From assembly GCA_038501195.1 (NCBI GenBank), contig JBBPUQ010000004.1:4540001-4604000 (forward strand): DNA of 64,000 nt, written 5' to 3'. Made by a program: the position numbers and the translations under genes. This document shows, piece by piece, positions 1 through 11,360 of the stretch. Source of the DNA: Nemania diffusa (taxonomy: Eukaryota > Ascomycota > Sordariomycetes > Xylariales > Xylariaceae). Under the pieces are notes generated by a model. It was not told the origin of the DNA, did not search any database, and saw only the letters and a list, made by a program, of their open reading frames with translations. The stretch's first letter is position 1. Each line of letters begins with the position of its first letter.

Positions 1-2
1 AA

Positions 3-734
3 CTAAAAGATGATCCCAAACGGCAAGACAAATTGACAGAATGGATTGAATACCTCAACTTCGAGTACTGGTGCTTGGACTGGTACGCTGCCTCCATCCA
101 GCGCCTCAAACCAGCTCACGACAAGGCCTGGCGGGAGCTCGTAGATTCGAAAATAGCGAGGCCTGGCGAGACTATGGAATCTATACGAACTACTGCTTCC
201 TCGATGCAGCGATTGCGGGAACAGAGTCAGGCTCGAGAGGCTATGCGAAGGGCAAAGTCACGCGTCAAAGAGGTCTACACGTCGACCCCGTTAGCCCCGT
301 TGGCCCCGTTGGCCCCGAGTCGCCTCAACATTCCCATGAAAGAACGTAGCCAGAGATTACAAGCAGCCACCCGTGAGCTACTAGCGGCTGAAGCCTCGAA
401 AGAGTCTATTATAAAGCGAGGCTCTCTTATTGAGAAATTTATCCGCGGCACGTCTGGTTTTGTGGATGCGAAAAAGGATGCTTCCCGCCATAGCATCCTC
501 GTACAATGGGTCTTAGACCAAGTCCCTCTAGTCGAGGCCGAATTGACCCGATCCGAAGCAACGAAGGTTAAACCCGATGAGACCAAGAGGCGGGCCAAGA
601 GACGGCTCGATTCTAATGACGATGACCTAGAAGGGCGGAGTCTAAAGCAGCAGAAGCTTGACGATGGATATGACATGTGGCTCGGTCCGCTCGGTCCACC
701 GCTACCGTCCAAGCTTCACCTCAAGGAAACATGA
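3..734 (+). CDS. Fungal-only conserved protein, 5' truncated by the window edge
   Basis: The frame is open from the first bases of the window and ends at TGA 732-734, so the true start lies to the left; no ATG precedes the conserved part. The visible 243 residues begin with a Trp/Tyr-rich block (WIEYLNFEYWCLDWYAASI), which I recognise from memory as a motif of large uncharacterised proteins in Sordariomycetes. A charged, probably helical stretch follows. A PLA tripeptide is repeated at 283-318, encoded by a 9-nt minisatellite. Near the C-terminus is a basic KRRAKRRL stretch that could be a nuclear localisation signal. Function is unknown. Confidence is good that it is a real coding 3' end, low on any role. 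Confidence 0.6.
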   Translation, partial: LKDDPKRQDKLTEWIEYLNFEYWCLDWYAASIQRLKPAHDKAWRELVDSKIARPGETMESIRTTASSMQRLREQSQAREAMRRAKSRVKEVYTSTPLAPLAPLAPSRLNIPMKERSQRLQAATRELLAAEASKESIIKRGSLIEKFIRGTSGFVDAKKDASRHSILVQWVLDQVPLVEAELTRSEATKVKPDETKRRAKRRLDSNDDDLEGRSLKQQKLDDGYDMWLGPLGPPLPSKLHLKET

Positions 735-1588
735 AGACGGCGTAGTAGAGATAATCCAGTTTAACGGAGAGACATATGTAGTATATCCGACCATAGGATC
801 TAGAAAACTCGGGGTCCCGTCTACTCCCCCATAGCTAAGCTAGATAGAGAGGTATATATATCAAACGAGGGTTTGCTGAGAGTTCCGTTAAATACGCGGC
901 GCCACAAATAACACAACGCTGCAACTTCATGCTACGCTACAAATACTAGCAAGTTATACACGCACCGTATACGTTTTAATAATAACAGAACAAAGTAAGT
1001 TACATTATTATATGTATCAGCATCCTCGAGAAAATCAGGTTGCAAAATTAATCTTTTAGTTTGCAATAACGGGGGCTGCGCGAGATCAATAGGGGGTAGC
1101 TTACACTGTACATTTTTACCTTGGGTGAGTAGACGGTCGGCGATGAGGGGTTTCCGCGAGACCGCCAGTCAATTGTATTCATACTTTGCTTTTTAAATTG
1201 CCTTTTTATACCACTTAAGACCCCTAGGTCGCTATATTTATAAGGCACATGATTACACACTATTTTTAAATTTGGCTAGAAGGTCCAGTATAGCCGGAAA
1301 ATCTATTCTAATCAGAAGGTCTTTGGTAGCTAGCTTGGTTCGTTGCGACTATACTAGACCTTCTAGCCAAACCTGACAATAGTGTAACCATATGTCTTAT
1401 AAATATAGCAATCTCAGAATGTCTTAGAAGATACAAAAAAGCAATTATGAAAAAGCAAATTATAAAAAAAACGTGCATAGTTTTAATTGACTGGCGGGTT
1501 GGCAAAGAACCGTTAACCATGCACCATACAGCAAGAGTGGGCTACCCTCAGTCATTACATTGCGATTCAACGTCAACGCAGGATACTT
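735..1588. other. Intergenic spacer with a foldback repeat
   Basis: No gene is supported here. The spacer is AT-rich and dominated by the degenerate inverted repeat described separately, whose right arm ends close to the start of the downstream kinase-like gene. Confidence 0.6.
1085..1560. repeat. Degenerate foldback inverted repeat (MITE-like)
   Basis: The two halves are imperfect reverse complements around a centre near 1320. Bases 1271-1293 pair with 1349-1371 over 23 bp with one mismatch. Bases 1231-1260 pair with 1379-1408, where the mismatches are mostly transitions. Further out, 1162-1174 pairs perfectly with 1485-1497 (aattgactggcgg). Weaker pairing continues to roughly 1085 and 1560, including a shared gctaccc block. 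There is no coding capacity. This is what a decayed foldback or MITE looks like; transition-rich divergence would fit repeat-induced point mutation, but I did not count it. Outer limits are approximate. Confidence 0.6.
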
Positions 1589-3243
1589 ATGGCATCCTCT
1601 TCGGAACCAGAAGCTGGGATAACCCTTCAAACACTGCGCGGAGAGATTACATATGAGCAAGCCGCTGGCAAGGAAACCAATGTCCTACCAGTGCTGACAT
1701 ATTGGCAGAAGATGAACGACTTCGGTAGCTATCTTTTCGAACACAAACAGGAGATAGAAGATATCGTATCACGCTACCTACGTCTCAAAGAGCCCGAGAA
1801 ATGCTGTCTCTCGCCTCCTCCAAAATGGATTTATGGTAGCTTCAACCTTTGCTTGCCTGTTTCTATTGTCAACTGGAGGAAGCGCCCTGGTGGAAGGGTA
1901 ATGATTCGCTTTCCGCTCCCGTTCAAAGTCGGCGACTCGGAATTTCCGGGCAACTCAGACGAGAAGCTTCGTTCTGAGGTGGCTACTTATGCCTGGATTG
2001 GCAAGAATTGTCCCGAAGTCCCTGTCCCATACTTGTGGGGGTTTGCATTCGCCGGTGGTTCCAGTGTGAGTCTCCTTTTCATAATTACGAAACGAATACG
2101 GGATGCAGTTTGTTAATATATGTCTTTATAATGTAGTTCGCTACGTTGGATAACGCTCCATTCCTCTCTCGAATTTTCGAAACACTTCGGCGCCGAATTT
2201 ACTCTCTGCTCGGTTACGCTGTTCCCTGCCAGTACATCCGGTTGGACTTTCTTTACAGTCTCAATATAGGGCATATGGTCATAGATTACATCGAACCTTC
2301 TGACGCGGAGATGCTCTCTGCGACGTGGGAAACAAGGCGACAAGACGAACGTGTAAGAACTAATCTATTTCGTGGTCTATCACGTATCATGCTTGCCCTT
2401 GCAAAAATCCCATTACAACGTATTGGGTCTTTTACTATGGACAACCAGGGAGTCATTAGTCTCACGAATCGCCCGCTAAGGCTTCAGCTACATCAACTAG
2501 AAAACGAGGGCATCCCAACGAATATCAGTAGAGGTACTACCTATACCTCCATAGAACCTTTCTTACTCGACATTCTAGCTTGCCATGATAGTAGTTTACG
2601 TCATCAACTGAACGCCGTCCATAATGAGGCGGATTGTCGAGCACAAATGGCAATGTTGAGCACTTTCCGAACAATCCTTCCGTTCTTCGTACGCAGAGAT
2701 TTGCGCTCTGAACCATTCATCCTAACCCTGACCGATGTTCATGCAAGCAATATCTTTGTCGATAAGGAGTGGAACATTCGGTATCTGATCGACCTAGAAT
2801 GGGCTTGTTCACTCCCAATAGAAATGCTACATCCGCCATCGTGGCTGTCGGGTGAAGCTTTCGAGAGTCTGTCTCCGTTGTTTGACGAGTTATATCAAGA
2901 ATTTTTAGACATTTTCAAGCAAGAGGAGGCCCTCCTTTTTCCAGTATCACAAAAACAACCGCGACTACAACGCTTCACAGAAACGATGAGACAAGGATGG
3001 GAAATTGGAAATTTCTTCTACTTTCTTGCACTAGAGAGTGTGACCGGACTTTATTTCATCTTCGAAAGACGCATTCAACCTCGTTTCGATTCTCCTAAAA
3101 ATTGTCTTGATGATTGTCTTCTTGATGAAGCTCGTTCTGTATATTGGGGCTTAGGCAGCGAGCAATTTGTTGCCAGCAAAGTCGAGCAGAAGAAGGAATA
3201 TGACGATAAACTCAGGCAGGCATTTAAGTGTGAGAATACCTGA
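1589..3243 (+). CDS. Aminoglycoside phosphotransferase (APH)-like kinase, fungal type
   Basis: Two exons, 1589-2065 and 2137-3243, encode 528 residues. The 71-bp intron has a GTGAGT donor and a TAG acceptor and is phase 0. The C-terminal half carries the APH/choline-kinase signature: LTLTDVHASNIFVD around residues 354-368, with the likely catalytic Asp at 359 and Asn at 364, then LIDLEWA with the Mg-binding Asp at 378. An N-lobe precedes it, with the RFPLPFKVG and SEVATYAWI regions. Such proteins are numerous in fungi and usually orphan. They are assumed to phosphorylate small hydroxylated molecules or to be kinase-like scaffolds, and the substrate cannot be read here. The start ATG lies about 30 bp after a foldback repeat, so the promoter may be repeat-derived. 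No disabling mutation is seen. Confidence 0.85.
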
Positions 3244-5208
3244 ATTGGAGGTCAGCTCGCTATCCCGGAACAAAACTGCATTGCTAACCACGACACTACA
3301 TGCAAAAGTAGAACGTTGTCAAGGTGGGAACCTTGACCGTTTGCAGGTCTTATATATGAGACCGTGACACTTGCGCCCTTTCTTTAATTTCTCTACTTCA
3401 TGAACCTGCGAGGAACTCGATTTCTTCAAAAAGCCGGTGTAATTTGTATGACTCGTAAGGCTTATTTTAACTCGGCATGACCCTTAAAGCGATTCGAACT
3501 CTTACCGGAGATTATTGTATAGCAGTTTCTAAGTAAGCCACGGTACGGGATGTAAGGAGGGGCACTTCTACTATCTATGCCGGCTAACCGACTTAAGAGG
3601 TACCTACGCTCTCAATCTACGGCATCATGGATCTAGCCGATGTCCCCATTAATAGTCAAATATAGCGGGTTCAATAAGCTATTGTATTAGGGACGTTCGG
3701 AATTTCCACAGATATAGACCGATATACAACACTAGATCGAAGAAATAAAAGTCGGTACATCTAGAAACTACAAGTACGTAGCGTGCGGAGGTGGACTACC
3801 GGAAAGCCGGCGAGCGGTAAGGCTGTCAAGGGTCCTACCGTCCGGTTGCGTCATAACGCAGAATCCTTCGCCGATCCATTACCGAAAGAAACAATGTCGT
3901 GTGCTGTGTGCATCAAAGCCTTGCGAGATACCCCTCGTCAGCCCTCGTGATTCTGCTTATTCTGCTCGAGCTCGGCTTTGCCATTCAATAATAAATGGGT
4001 AATTAGCACAGCATTGTGGACTGACAAGGCAGTGTTATTAATTAGTACCTTCGCAACGTATCCATCGTCAATTGAATACTGGCTGAGTGGAGATGACAAG
4101 GAGGACAAATTGTTGGAGTACTTAGGTTCTCGCATCACTATCTCCCTTGAGATAACAACTAATGAGCGGTAGCATATTAGGGTTTTTATCGCTGAATACT
4201 TTATTTAACCTTATTTCTAGCCTATCTTTATAGTAGCTAGCTACGAAGTAGATATGAAATGCTACTCTTCAATTGGGGTTCCCTTAGTCTAGATACGAGG
4301 TAAGTAGGTAGTCAAAACACTTAAGCCACCTAAAAGCGGCATGGTATATGAATAATGGATCGCTAAACCGCATTAGGCAACAACCATAGTGGCAAGCCCT
4401 AATAGCGTCAACGCATCGATGCGGCATAGACATTTGCACTAGAGTCACTACGTCACATATTTTTTCCTTTCTTTGTGCCTTCTCGCTTTGTTAAGCCTGG
4501 TGTATGCGCCTGATGTATGCCTAGAGAGACCTGGCTATCCGGATTCCCCATAGTCTGGAGATGCCCTTTAATTGGATGCTGAGCATGTTTCACAGAGGGG
4601 GCAATGTTGTGTGCAGAGTCTGCACCGTCATAAAATGACGTCAAACTTCAGTATCCCAGAGTAGAACCCAGAGGTTCAACAATGCTCTGACTGTGTCTAA
4701 CGGTGCGCGCATTCATACAAACACCATGGCTGGTACGGTGCCATTTGCGCAGAACAGTAAAGAAGATAGCCTGATAGCCTGGAGTAGTACACCGTATCGG
4801 GCGGGATCACGCGGTAAAAGATCCAATCATCCTAGCAACTCCAAGGTATGTACATACGCATATGCACATGTTGGTGAGGTAGTAGGACAGCTGAGGATCC
4901 GTCAGGTCAGCCCAGACATGAAGATCCAAGGTGTTGAGATACTAAGTACACTGGTAGTCTATCTACATGGTATTTCTCCACGCTGGGATCTTTATTAAAG
5001 CCACTTACCAGCTCATTTTCTAACTGGCCCTGTTTCTTCCCGCATTATTCCCCAACACTCACCTTAACCTCACTTCAACCTCACCCAAGAGCTGGCACCA
5101 CATCGGCCATTGCTAATGCTCTCAAACGGATAGGATAATATCAGGCAGATCATTGATTCCTACTTGCTGCTGTAGTCGGGTTGAACGATTGATATCAGCA
5201 CTGTAGCC
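3244..5208. other. Intergenic spacer, no supported gene
   Basis: About 2 kb without a convincing gene. Open frames reach at most about 100 codons (for example 4693-4998, GTG start) and show no family resemblance. A perfect 8-bp hairpin (GTCAAGGT/ACCTTGAC) lies at 3318-3337, shortly after the stop of the upstream gene. The last 200 bases, rich in C and T, are probably the promoter and leader of the transporter gene. Confidence 0.5.
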
Positions 5209-7654
5209 ATGTCTACCAACAAATCAGACCCCCCAGGGGCCACCATGGGAGAGAAGCCAGTTACTAGGAAAAACTCGGATCGCTCCGACGTCTCGCGCAC
5301 CGAAGTCGAGGACGCACGTCACCACCAAGACGGTGTGCTCGATGAAGGGCAACGGAAGCGCCTGGAGGCGTCAGCACAGCTAGAGAATCCCCTCGCCGGC
5401 CTCTCGCCGGAACAGCTCGCCCAGCGGGGCGAAGACTTCTGCAAGAAACATGGACTCACCGACGAGGAAGATCTTCGGGCTTTCCGCCTCGGCGCCATGA
5501 TAGCCGGTAATATGAACAAATAGTACGTATTCTCCGGTTGCCCATATCTCTGAATTGGCGAGGTTTCGCCTCTCAGATGTGTTCCCATAGGCTCTAAGTC
5601 TTACACCCCTGCATACCCTACAAACCATTGTCCCGGAATGATACCAATCAATCTCATAACCGGTAAATTCTAGCTGCTGATCTTTTTCATAGTGACACTA
5701 TCGATGGTCTTACCGACCGTGAGAGGGAAGTACTTGACAAGGAAATCACCCATAAATGGTCAAATCCCACTATGCTCTACGCAGTCATCACCATTTGCTC
5801 CCTGTGTGCCGCCGTCCAAGGCATGGACGAGACCGTCGTCAACGGAGCTCAGATCTTCTACAAGGAGCAATTCGGTATTGGTGACCCGAACTCACAGCGA
5901 GGTAAGCTAGTGTTTTTTCGTCGCCCGAGTTCTTCGGATGTCTAACATTGCGTTTTTCAGATTCATGGCTCCTTGGCCTTGTGAATGGTAAGCTTCACCT
6001 CTTCCTCTGACTGCTACATAAACCGCATCCGCTAACGTTTCTCAAGCTGCGCCCTACATCGGCTGCGCCCTGATTGGCTGTTGGTTGACTGAACCCTTGA
6101 ACAATAGGTTCGGTCGCCGCGGTACCGTCTTCATTTCATGTGTAGTTTCAGCTGCTGCTTGTTTCTGGCAGGCGTTCACGAACACCTGGTGGCACATGTT
6201 TATTGCTCGCTTCTTCCTCGGGTTTGGTATTGGCCCCAAGTCTGCCACGACTCGTAAGTTCTTGTCCAAGCTCTATCCACAGAGACCGGGCTAACCTTCT
6301 TGAAGCTATGCTGGCTGCAGAATGCTCGCCACCCAAGCTGCGGGGCGCTCTCGTGATGCAATGGCAAATGTGGACTGCGTTTGGTATCTTAGTTGGTTAC
6401 GTAGCCGATCTCGCATTTTTCGAAGTTCCAGATCGTGGCATTGACGGTTTGAACTGGCGTCTAATGATGGGTTCCGCGTTGATTCCTGCCGTAATTGTTG
6501 TCGCTCTTGTGTTTTTCACACCAGAGGTTCGTCGAAGCTACCCATACTAAGTTTGGCAGAAATTCTAACGTGTGAATAGTCACCTCGATGGTACTTAACT
6601 AAGGACAGACAGCACGATGCTTACAAGTCGATTGTTCGTCTCCGGTATGAGAAGGTTCAAGCCGCGCGCGATCTCTTCTACATGGATGCACTCCTCCAGG
6701 TTGAGAAGGAGGCAATAGTAATTGAACAAAACAAGTTTAAAGAGATCTTCACGATCCGTCGAAACCGCAATGCTGCAATCGCCTCCGAGATTGTAATGTT
6801 CATGCAACAATTTTGTGGTGTCAATGCCATCGCATACTATTCCACGCAGATTTTCATCGACAGCAAATTCAGTATCAAGGCAGCGTTAGGCGCATCTCTT
6901 GGTTTCGGTGCCGTCAACTTCCTCTTCGCCATCCCAGCTTTCTACACCATCGACACATTTGGTCGAAGGAACCTTTTATTAACCACATTCCCCGTGAGTG
7001 CCTTTTCCCATCGCTTATCTACTATGATCACTAACTTGTGAAATTCAGTTGATGTCTCTCTTCCTCTTCTACACAGGCTTCAGTTTCTATATTCCAGAAG
7101 GAACAGCTCGTGTTGCGAATGTCGCGCTTGGAATCTATCTATTTGGTATCGTCTATTCACCGGGTGAAGGCCCAGTGCCATTCACCTATAGTGCTGAGGC
7201 ATATCCCTTATACATACGCCCTTTCGGCATGTCTTTGGCAACAGCCACAACTTGGTAGGTTTGATTCTAGAAACTGTTTTACTCAATCTAACACTTCAAA
7301 CTTAGGTTCTTCAACGCCGTCATTTCAATCACCTGGCCGGCTCTAGTACAGGCCTGGACTAATGCGGGCGCGTTCTCCTGGTACGCGGCGTGGAACATTG
7401 TAGGATGGGTCCTCGTACTCCTGTTCCTTCCCGAGACCAAGGAGAAGACGTTAGAAGAACTGGACGCTGTTTTCGACGTCCCATTGCACAGCATCATGGC
7501 GTACGGCATCAAGCAAGCTGGCTACTTCTGGGGACATGGGATTCTGCGCCGAAATATGGAGAAACCGAAGGTCCCTACGTCCGCGAACACTATTGAGTAC
7601 ACTAAGGAGCAGTTCATGAAGGAGAAGCAGCACGACCCTACCGCTCGGGTTTAA
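5209..7654 (+). CDS. MFS sugar transporter (sugar porter family)
   Basis: Eight exons (5209-5522, 5693-5901, 5961-5987, 6047-6253, 6306-6526, 6580-6993, 7049-7254, 7306-7654) encode 648 residues. All seven introns are GT-AG and keep frame; exon 3 is only 27 bp. The product is a plasma-membrane-type sugar or polyol proton symporter with about 12 membrane segments. Family marks are NNRFGRRG after TM2, the FTPESPRWYL block before the central loop, QQFCGVNAIAYYSTQIF in TM7, GEGPVPFTYSAEAYPLYIR, and LPETKEKTLEELDAVF at the end of TM12. A long hydrophilic N-terminus (about 130 residues) precedes TM1, longer than in classical hexose transporters. Substrate is undetermined; the inositol/polyol and hexose subfamilies both remain possible. 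It converges on the DUF7514-like gene. Confidence 0.92.
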
Positions 7655-8214
7655 CCTAGCTTGCAGCGTCTCCTATGCTCATAACTTAATGTATAAATGA
7701 TGGGAATGGATGTATAACAGTTACGAATTGGTTGGGATATGGCGTAAAGAGGTAATCATTCTTCGTTTTATACCTAGTCACTCGCTTGGTTTATTAGGAT
7801 ACCCCAAGTCCAATGTGCGACAGTAACGACAGTTTTTAGCTATATAGCTTCGTATCTCATTACATGGACATTGGCCATGACTCTTAAATAATAAACCGCC
7901 TCGATTCGAACGATTTTTTTAGTTGATCCGGTCAACTATTTCCGTTCTCACGAACCTTATCCCCAAACACTTAATCCAGTATGTTGCACTGAATGCCACT
8001 TCCCCTACGTAGCGGAACACATCTTATTAAAAAAAAAAGAAAGAAAGAAAACTGAAGGTGAAATGAGCGAAGAATGTAAATCAAACCCCCCCCGGGGGAG
8101 CAAACTTGCTCCTCAACAATTAGTCTCCCACCACTCCTCTCCTCCTTCCTGCGGCGCGGAAGTAATCCGCCCCAGCGAAACGTAAAATACCGCGCACGGC
8201 AGCCAAATCAAAAC
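7655..8214. other. Convergent 3' spacer
   Basis: Shared 3' flank between two genes that converge. It holds an A-run passing into a GAAA microsatellite at about 8028-8051 and a C8/G5 tract near 8086-8098. No coding potential is seen. Confidence 0.5.
8028..8051. repeat. A/GAAA microsatellite
   Basis: Homopurine run of adenines passing into three GAAA units in the convergent 3' spacer. Confidence 0.7.
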
Positions 8215-11200
8215 TCAGGGTGCGTACGCGCGATCCCTCTCATCATAAAACGAAACACTCTTAACCTTCTGCGGCGGCGGCGGCAGTGTCAGCTGTTGCT
8301 GTTGCTGCTGCTGGGCCCGCTTGACCTCCGACCACGTCGGCCCGCGCTCATCATGCGGGTGCGCGACGACGAGGGCGCCGGCTCCCACGCCCTCCCTGCC
8401 CCCTGCAGCACCGGTGCTAATACTACTCGCGCGCGTGGCCGCGGGGCTAGAGGGCGTCGAGCCCGCCACGGGGACGCCAGGCCCGGCAATGGCAGCGCTG
8501 CTCCGGCGGCGATCGCTGAACTGCGCCGGGGGCAGGGCCGGCCGTCTCTCGTAGCTCCTATTCCTCTCTCGCTCCCTCTCCCGCTCCCTATCTCTGTCTC
8601 TGCCCCGGTCTTTATCCCGCTCCCTTTCTCTCTCTCTCGCGCGCGCGTCGTACTCGCGCTCCCTGTTCCGCTCGCGGTCCCGATGCTGCGCAGCCCCCCA
8701 CCATCGCCCGCGGTCGCGGTCACGCTCCCGTTCCCGCTCTCGCTCGCGCTCGTACTCTTGTCCGTGGTAGCTGCTCCGCCTGTCCGTGCGCGGCGGCCGC
8801 GCCGTGATGGTCGCGACGGTGCTCGCCGTGCCCGAGCTGGCCGAGTCGTCCTCGTCCCCGTCGCCCAGCTCGAAGCGCGTCTCGCGATTCCTCGACCGCA
8901 GCGCCACCGCCGTCGACGTCCCCTTCTGCGTCGGCGCTGGCGGCGTCGGGTGCGGCTGGATGACGACCTCGGAGGGGTACCGCCGGTGCTCGTGGTGCGG
9001 CTGGCGAGCGTGGTGTTGGCGATGGGGCCTGTAGCCCACGAGCGCCGTCGACGAGGGGTCTGCGCCCGCGCCGTCCCTGCTGCCCGGACTACGGGCGGCG
9101 GCGGCGGCTGTCTGGAACCCGGCTAGGGACCCGGCGGACGAAGACGACGGCAGCGGCTTGAGCGGCGAGGGGCCGCTGCCGCCCCTGCCCGCGCCGCCGC
9201 TCCGGGGCAGAGGCACGGGGGGTGGGGGGAGGTGCGGGACCTTGCCGCCCCAGCCCGAGCCGACGTGCACGGTCGCATCCGTCGGGACGTTCGCGAACGA
9301 CCAGCGCCTGTTCGGCTCGGCGAACTGGAGCGTCGGCACCGAGGACCGCGGCGTCTGGGCGATCGGCACCAGGGAGCGGGACCCGGGCGACGGGGCGGGG
9401 GAGTGCGAGACGCCCAGGTCGCACAGGAGGTCCTCGACGGCGGCCGCGAGGAGCTTCCGCGACTTCGGGTCCGGCTTCACGGGGAGGAGGCTGCGGACGA
9501 ACTGTCGCGGGAGCCTCTCGCCTCGGCCCGCCGTCCACCCCGACGCGAGGCCCGTGGGGGAGGGCAGTGGCGGAGGCACGCCCTGCGTAGGCGAAGACGT
9601 GGCGAGGGGGCTCATGACCATACTAGTAGCACTGCTACTAGAAATCATAGCTGCATTAGTCTGTCCGGCGTCTATCACCAGCGCTAACTCGCTGGCGATT
9701 TTATTCAGGCGCCTAGCCTCCTCGTCCGGGTGGGCGAGGGCGCAGATCGTGAAGAACTGGACGAAGCCCTCCAGCGTCAGGGCGGGGACGCTCGGGCGGG
9801 CGGAGCGCGGACGGGGCGGCGAGGGCCGGTGCACATTTGCGCCAGCGGCCGTCTGCAGGGCCGCCTGCATGAACGAGGGAGAAGGTCTCGGGTGCGAGAA
9901 GGCGGGTGACGACAATGGGCTCGCTGGCGAGGCCGAGGAGACCGAGGACGCGGAAGGAGACCTGGTTAGCGAGTCTACTTCGTGGGTAGATGGGGGCACG
10001 AGGTAGTACTCGCAGTCGAGGTCTGCGAAGAAATCGTTGATCCGATCATGGTAGTTGACTAAGCCTCCAGTTTGGCTTTCTTGCCGCCAGAGGATATGGA
10101 AGATATCTATATCGTGTAAGTGAGCAAGTCAGACGAGTAGCAAAACGTTCACGTTCTATACGGATCTTAGAGAGTAGGGAGGGAGGGGTGAAAGGGAGAA
10201 ATCGGATGCTCACCTTCAAAAGGATGCGCCTCGCCCTCGATCCTAAACCGCGAATATAGCAGTCCCAGCTTCTCAGGCGTGATGACTACTCCGGCACGAG
10301 GCGGGAACTCTTCGGCCTAGATATGTACGTCACAGTTGTTAGGTCACTCATTCTCTGCTCGGGATCTCGTGGTACGATATCATTTCGAGCGATAAAAAAA
10401 GGGGGAATGGGGGGATAAGGAAACACCATCATCATACCACACATCTCGCCAAGCCCCTGAGTACCTGTCCCCATCTAGGCGTTGCAAACCCATTTCCGTC
10501 AAACAGCACTCCCCACTCGGGCACGGGCTCGCCGCTCGAGCTCGACGTGCGGCGGTACATAGCCCAGGAGGCTCTCCTTGTCGGCGTTGGTGCCTGTCCG
10601 GATACGGGGCTATGGACCAGCGGCATGTTATCGCTGAACCTGACTCCGGGTCTCGTCGTATCAGGTCTCGTGGCCGTGGGGGACGCCAGAGAGAGTGACG
10701 GCACAGAGACGGTAGATGACGGAGATGGGTTAGGCGTGGGTGTTCCTGCAGTTGTGCGGTCTGAGCTACTACCCGGCATCGTCGTTGGCGAGCACGATCC
10801 GTCATCGCTCTCTTGATCGCTGTCGTCCTCGCTGTCGCCCTGCACCGACTCGACGGTTGGTCTGGGACGCGAGAGCTTCTTCTCCTGGCTGTTGCTGCCT
10901 ACATCCATGGTCGTAGGGCTAACATCGCCGTCCTCACTCGCAACCTTTCGGGAGTGCTCGTTTAAGGTGTAGGCAACTGCCCGACAAATTAGTTCACAGT
11001 TGGAAAACAATAAGTGCCGGGACGTTGGTGTTCTCTCGCTAGCACCAGCAGGCACCTACACTCCTGTCTAATAACTTGTCTAATCTCGTGCACGAGATTA
11101 GCGGAAAACTCTCTAGAGACTAAGGGCGGTCGTGGGTCGGGTGTCTGCACCGAGATAGTCGAGTCCTTCTGTTCTGGGGATACATGAGCCGGCAATGGTC

Positions 11201-11360
11201 TATTTTGTATGTTGTTATCCGAGTTTCTTCCCACGGATGTATTGGCCAAAGAATTTGACGGGCTCCCGGACGCAGCGGCATTCTCCATGGAATCCCCGGA
11301 ACGGTTGGGCAGTGCTCCTGACGACGAATGGGCTTGGTGTTGAGGCTTCCCGTTCGTCAT
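8215..11360 (-). CDS. DUF7514-like domain protein with long low-complexity RE/RD tail
   Basis: Four exons on the minus strand (11360-11060, 10976-10438, 10316-10214, 10106-8215) encode 944 residues. The conserved domain is assembled across three introns: EWGVLFDGNGFATPRWGQVL, then EEFPPRAGVVITPEKLGLLY with EGEAHPFEDIFHILWR, then CEYYLVP and LTLEGFVQFFTICALAHPDE. I recognise this from memory as the fungal DUF7514 domain of unknown function. The N-terminus is Ser/Pro-rich. The C-terminal ~450 residues are very low in complexity: Pro/Ser, His-rich, long alternating Arg-Glu/Arg-Asp runs (DNA 8550-8770) and a poly-Gln stretch near the end. Exons 1-3 have ordinary composition, whereas the tail is extremely GC-rich. 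Charged RE/RD repeats resemble those of RNA-processing and condensate proteins, but that role is only inference. The start ATG is the first in frame. Confidence 0.8.

Noticed and set aside
3318..3337. Perfect 8-bp hairpin after the kinase-like gene
   Set aside because: Hairpins of this kind do not define terminators in fungi; a single small palindrome can be chance.
3480..3500. TTCGAA-containing stretch resembling a tRNA T-loop (also near 7903, 19043, 57619)
   Set aside because: No matching acceptor, D-arm or anticodon arm could be placed around any of them.
8296..10006. Long plus-strand open frames of up to 282 codons
   Set aside because: Mirror frames of the GC-rich, Arg/Pro/Ser-rich exon on the other strand; they are all repeats of Arg, Pro and Ala with no family sense.
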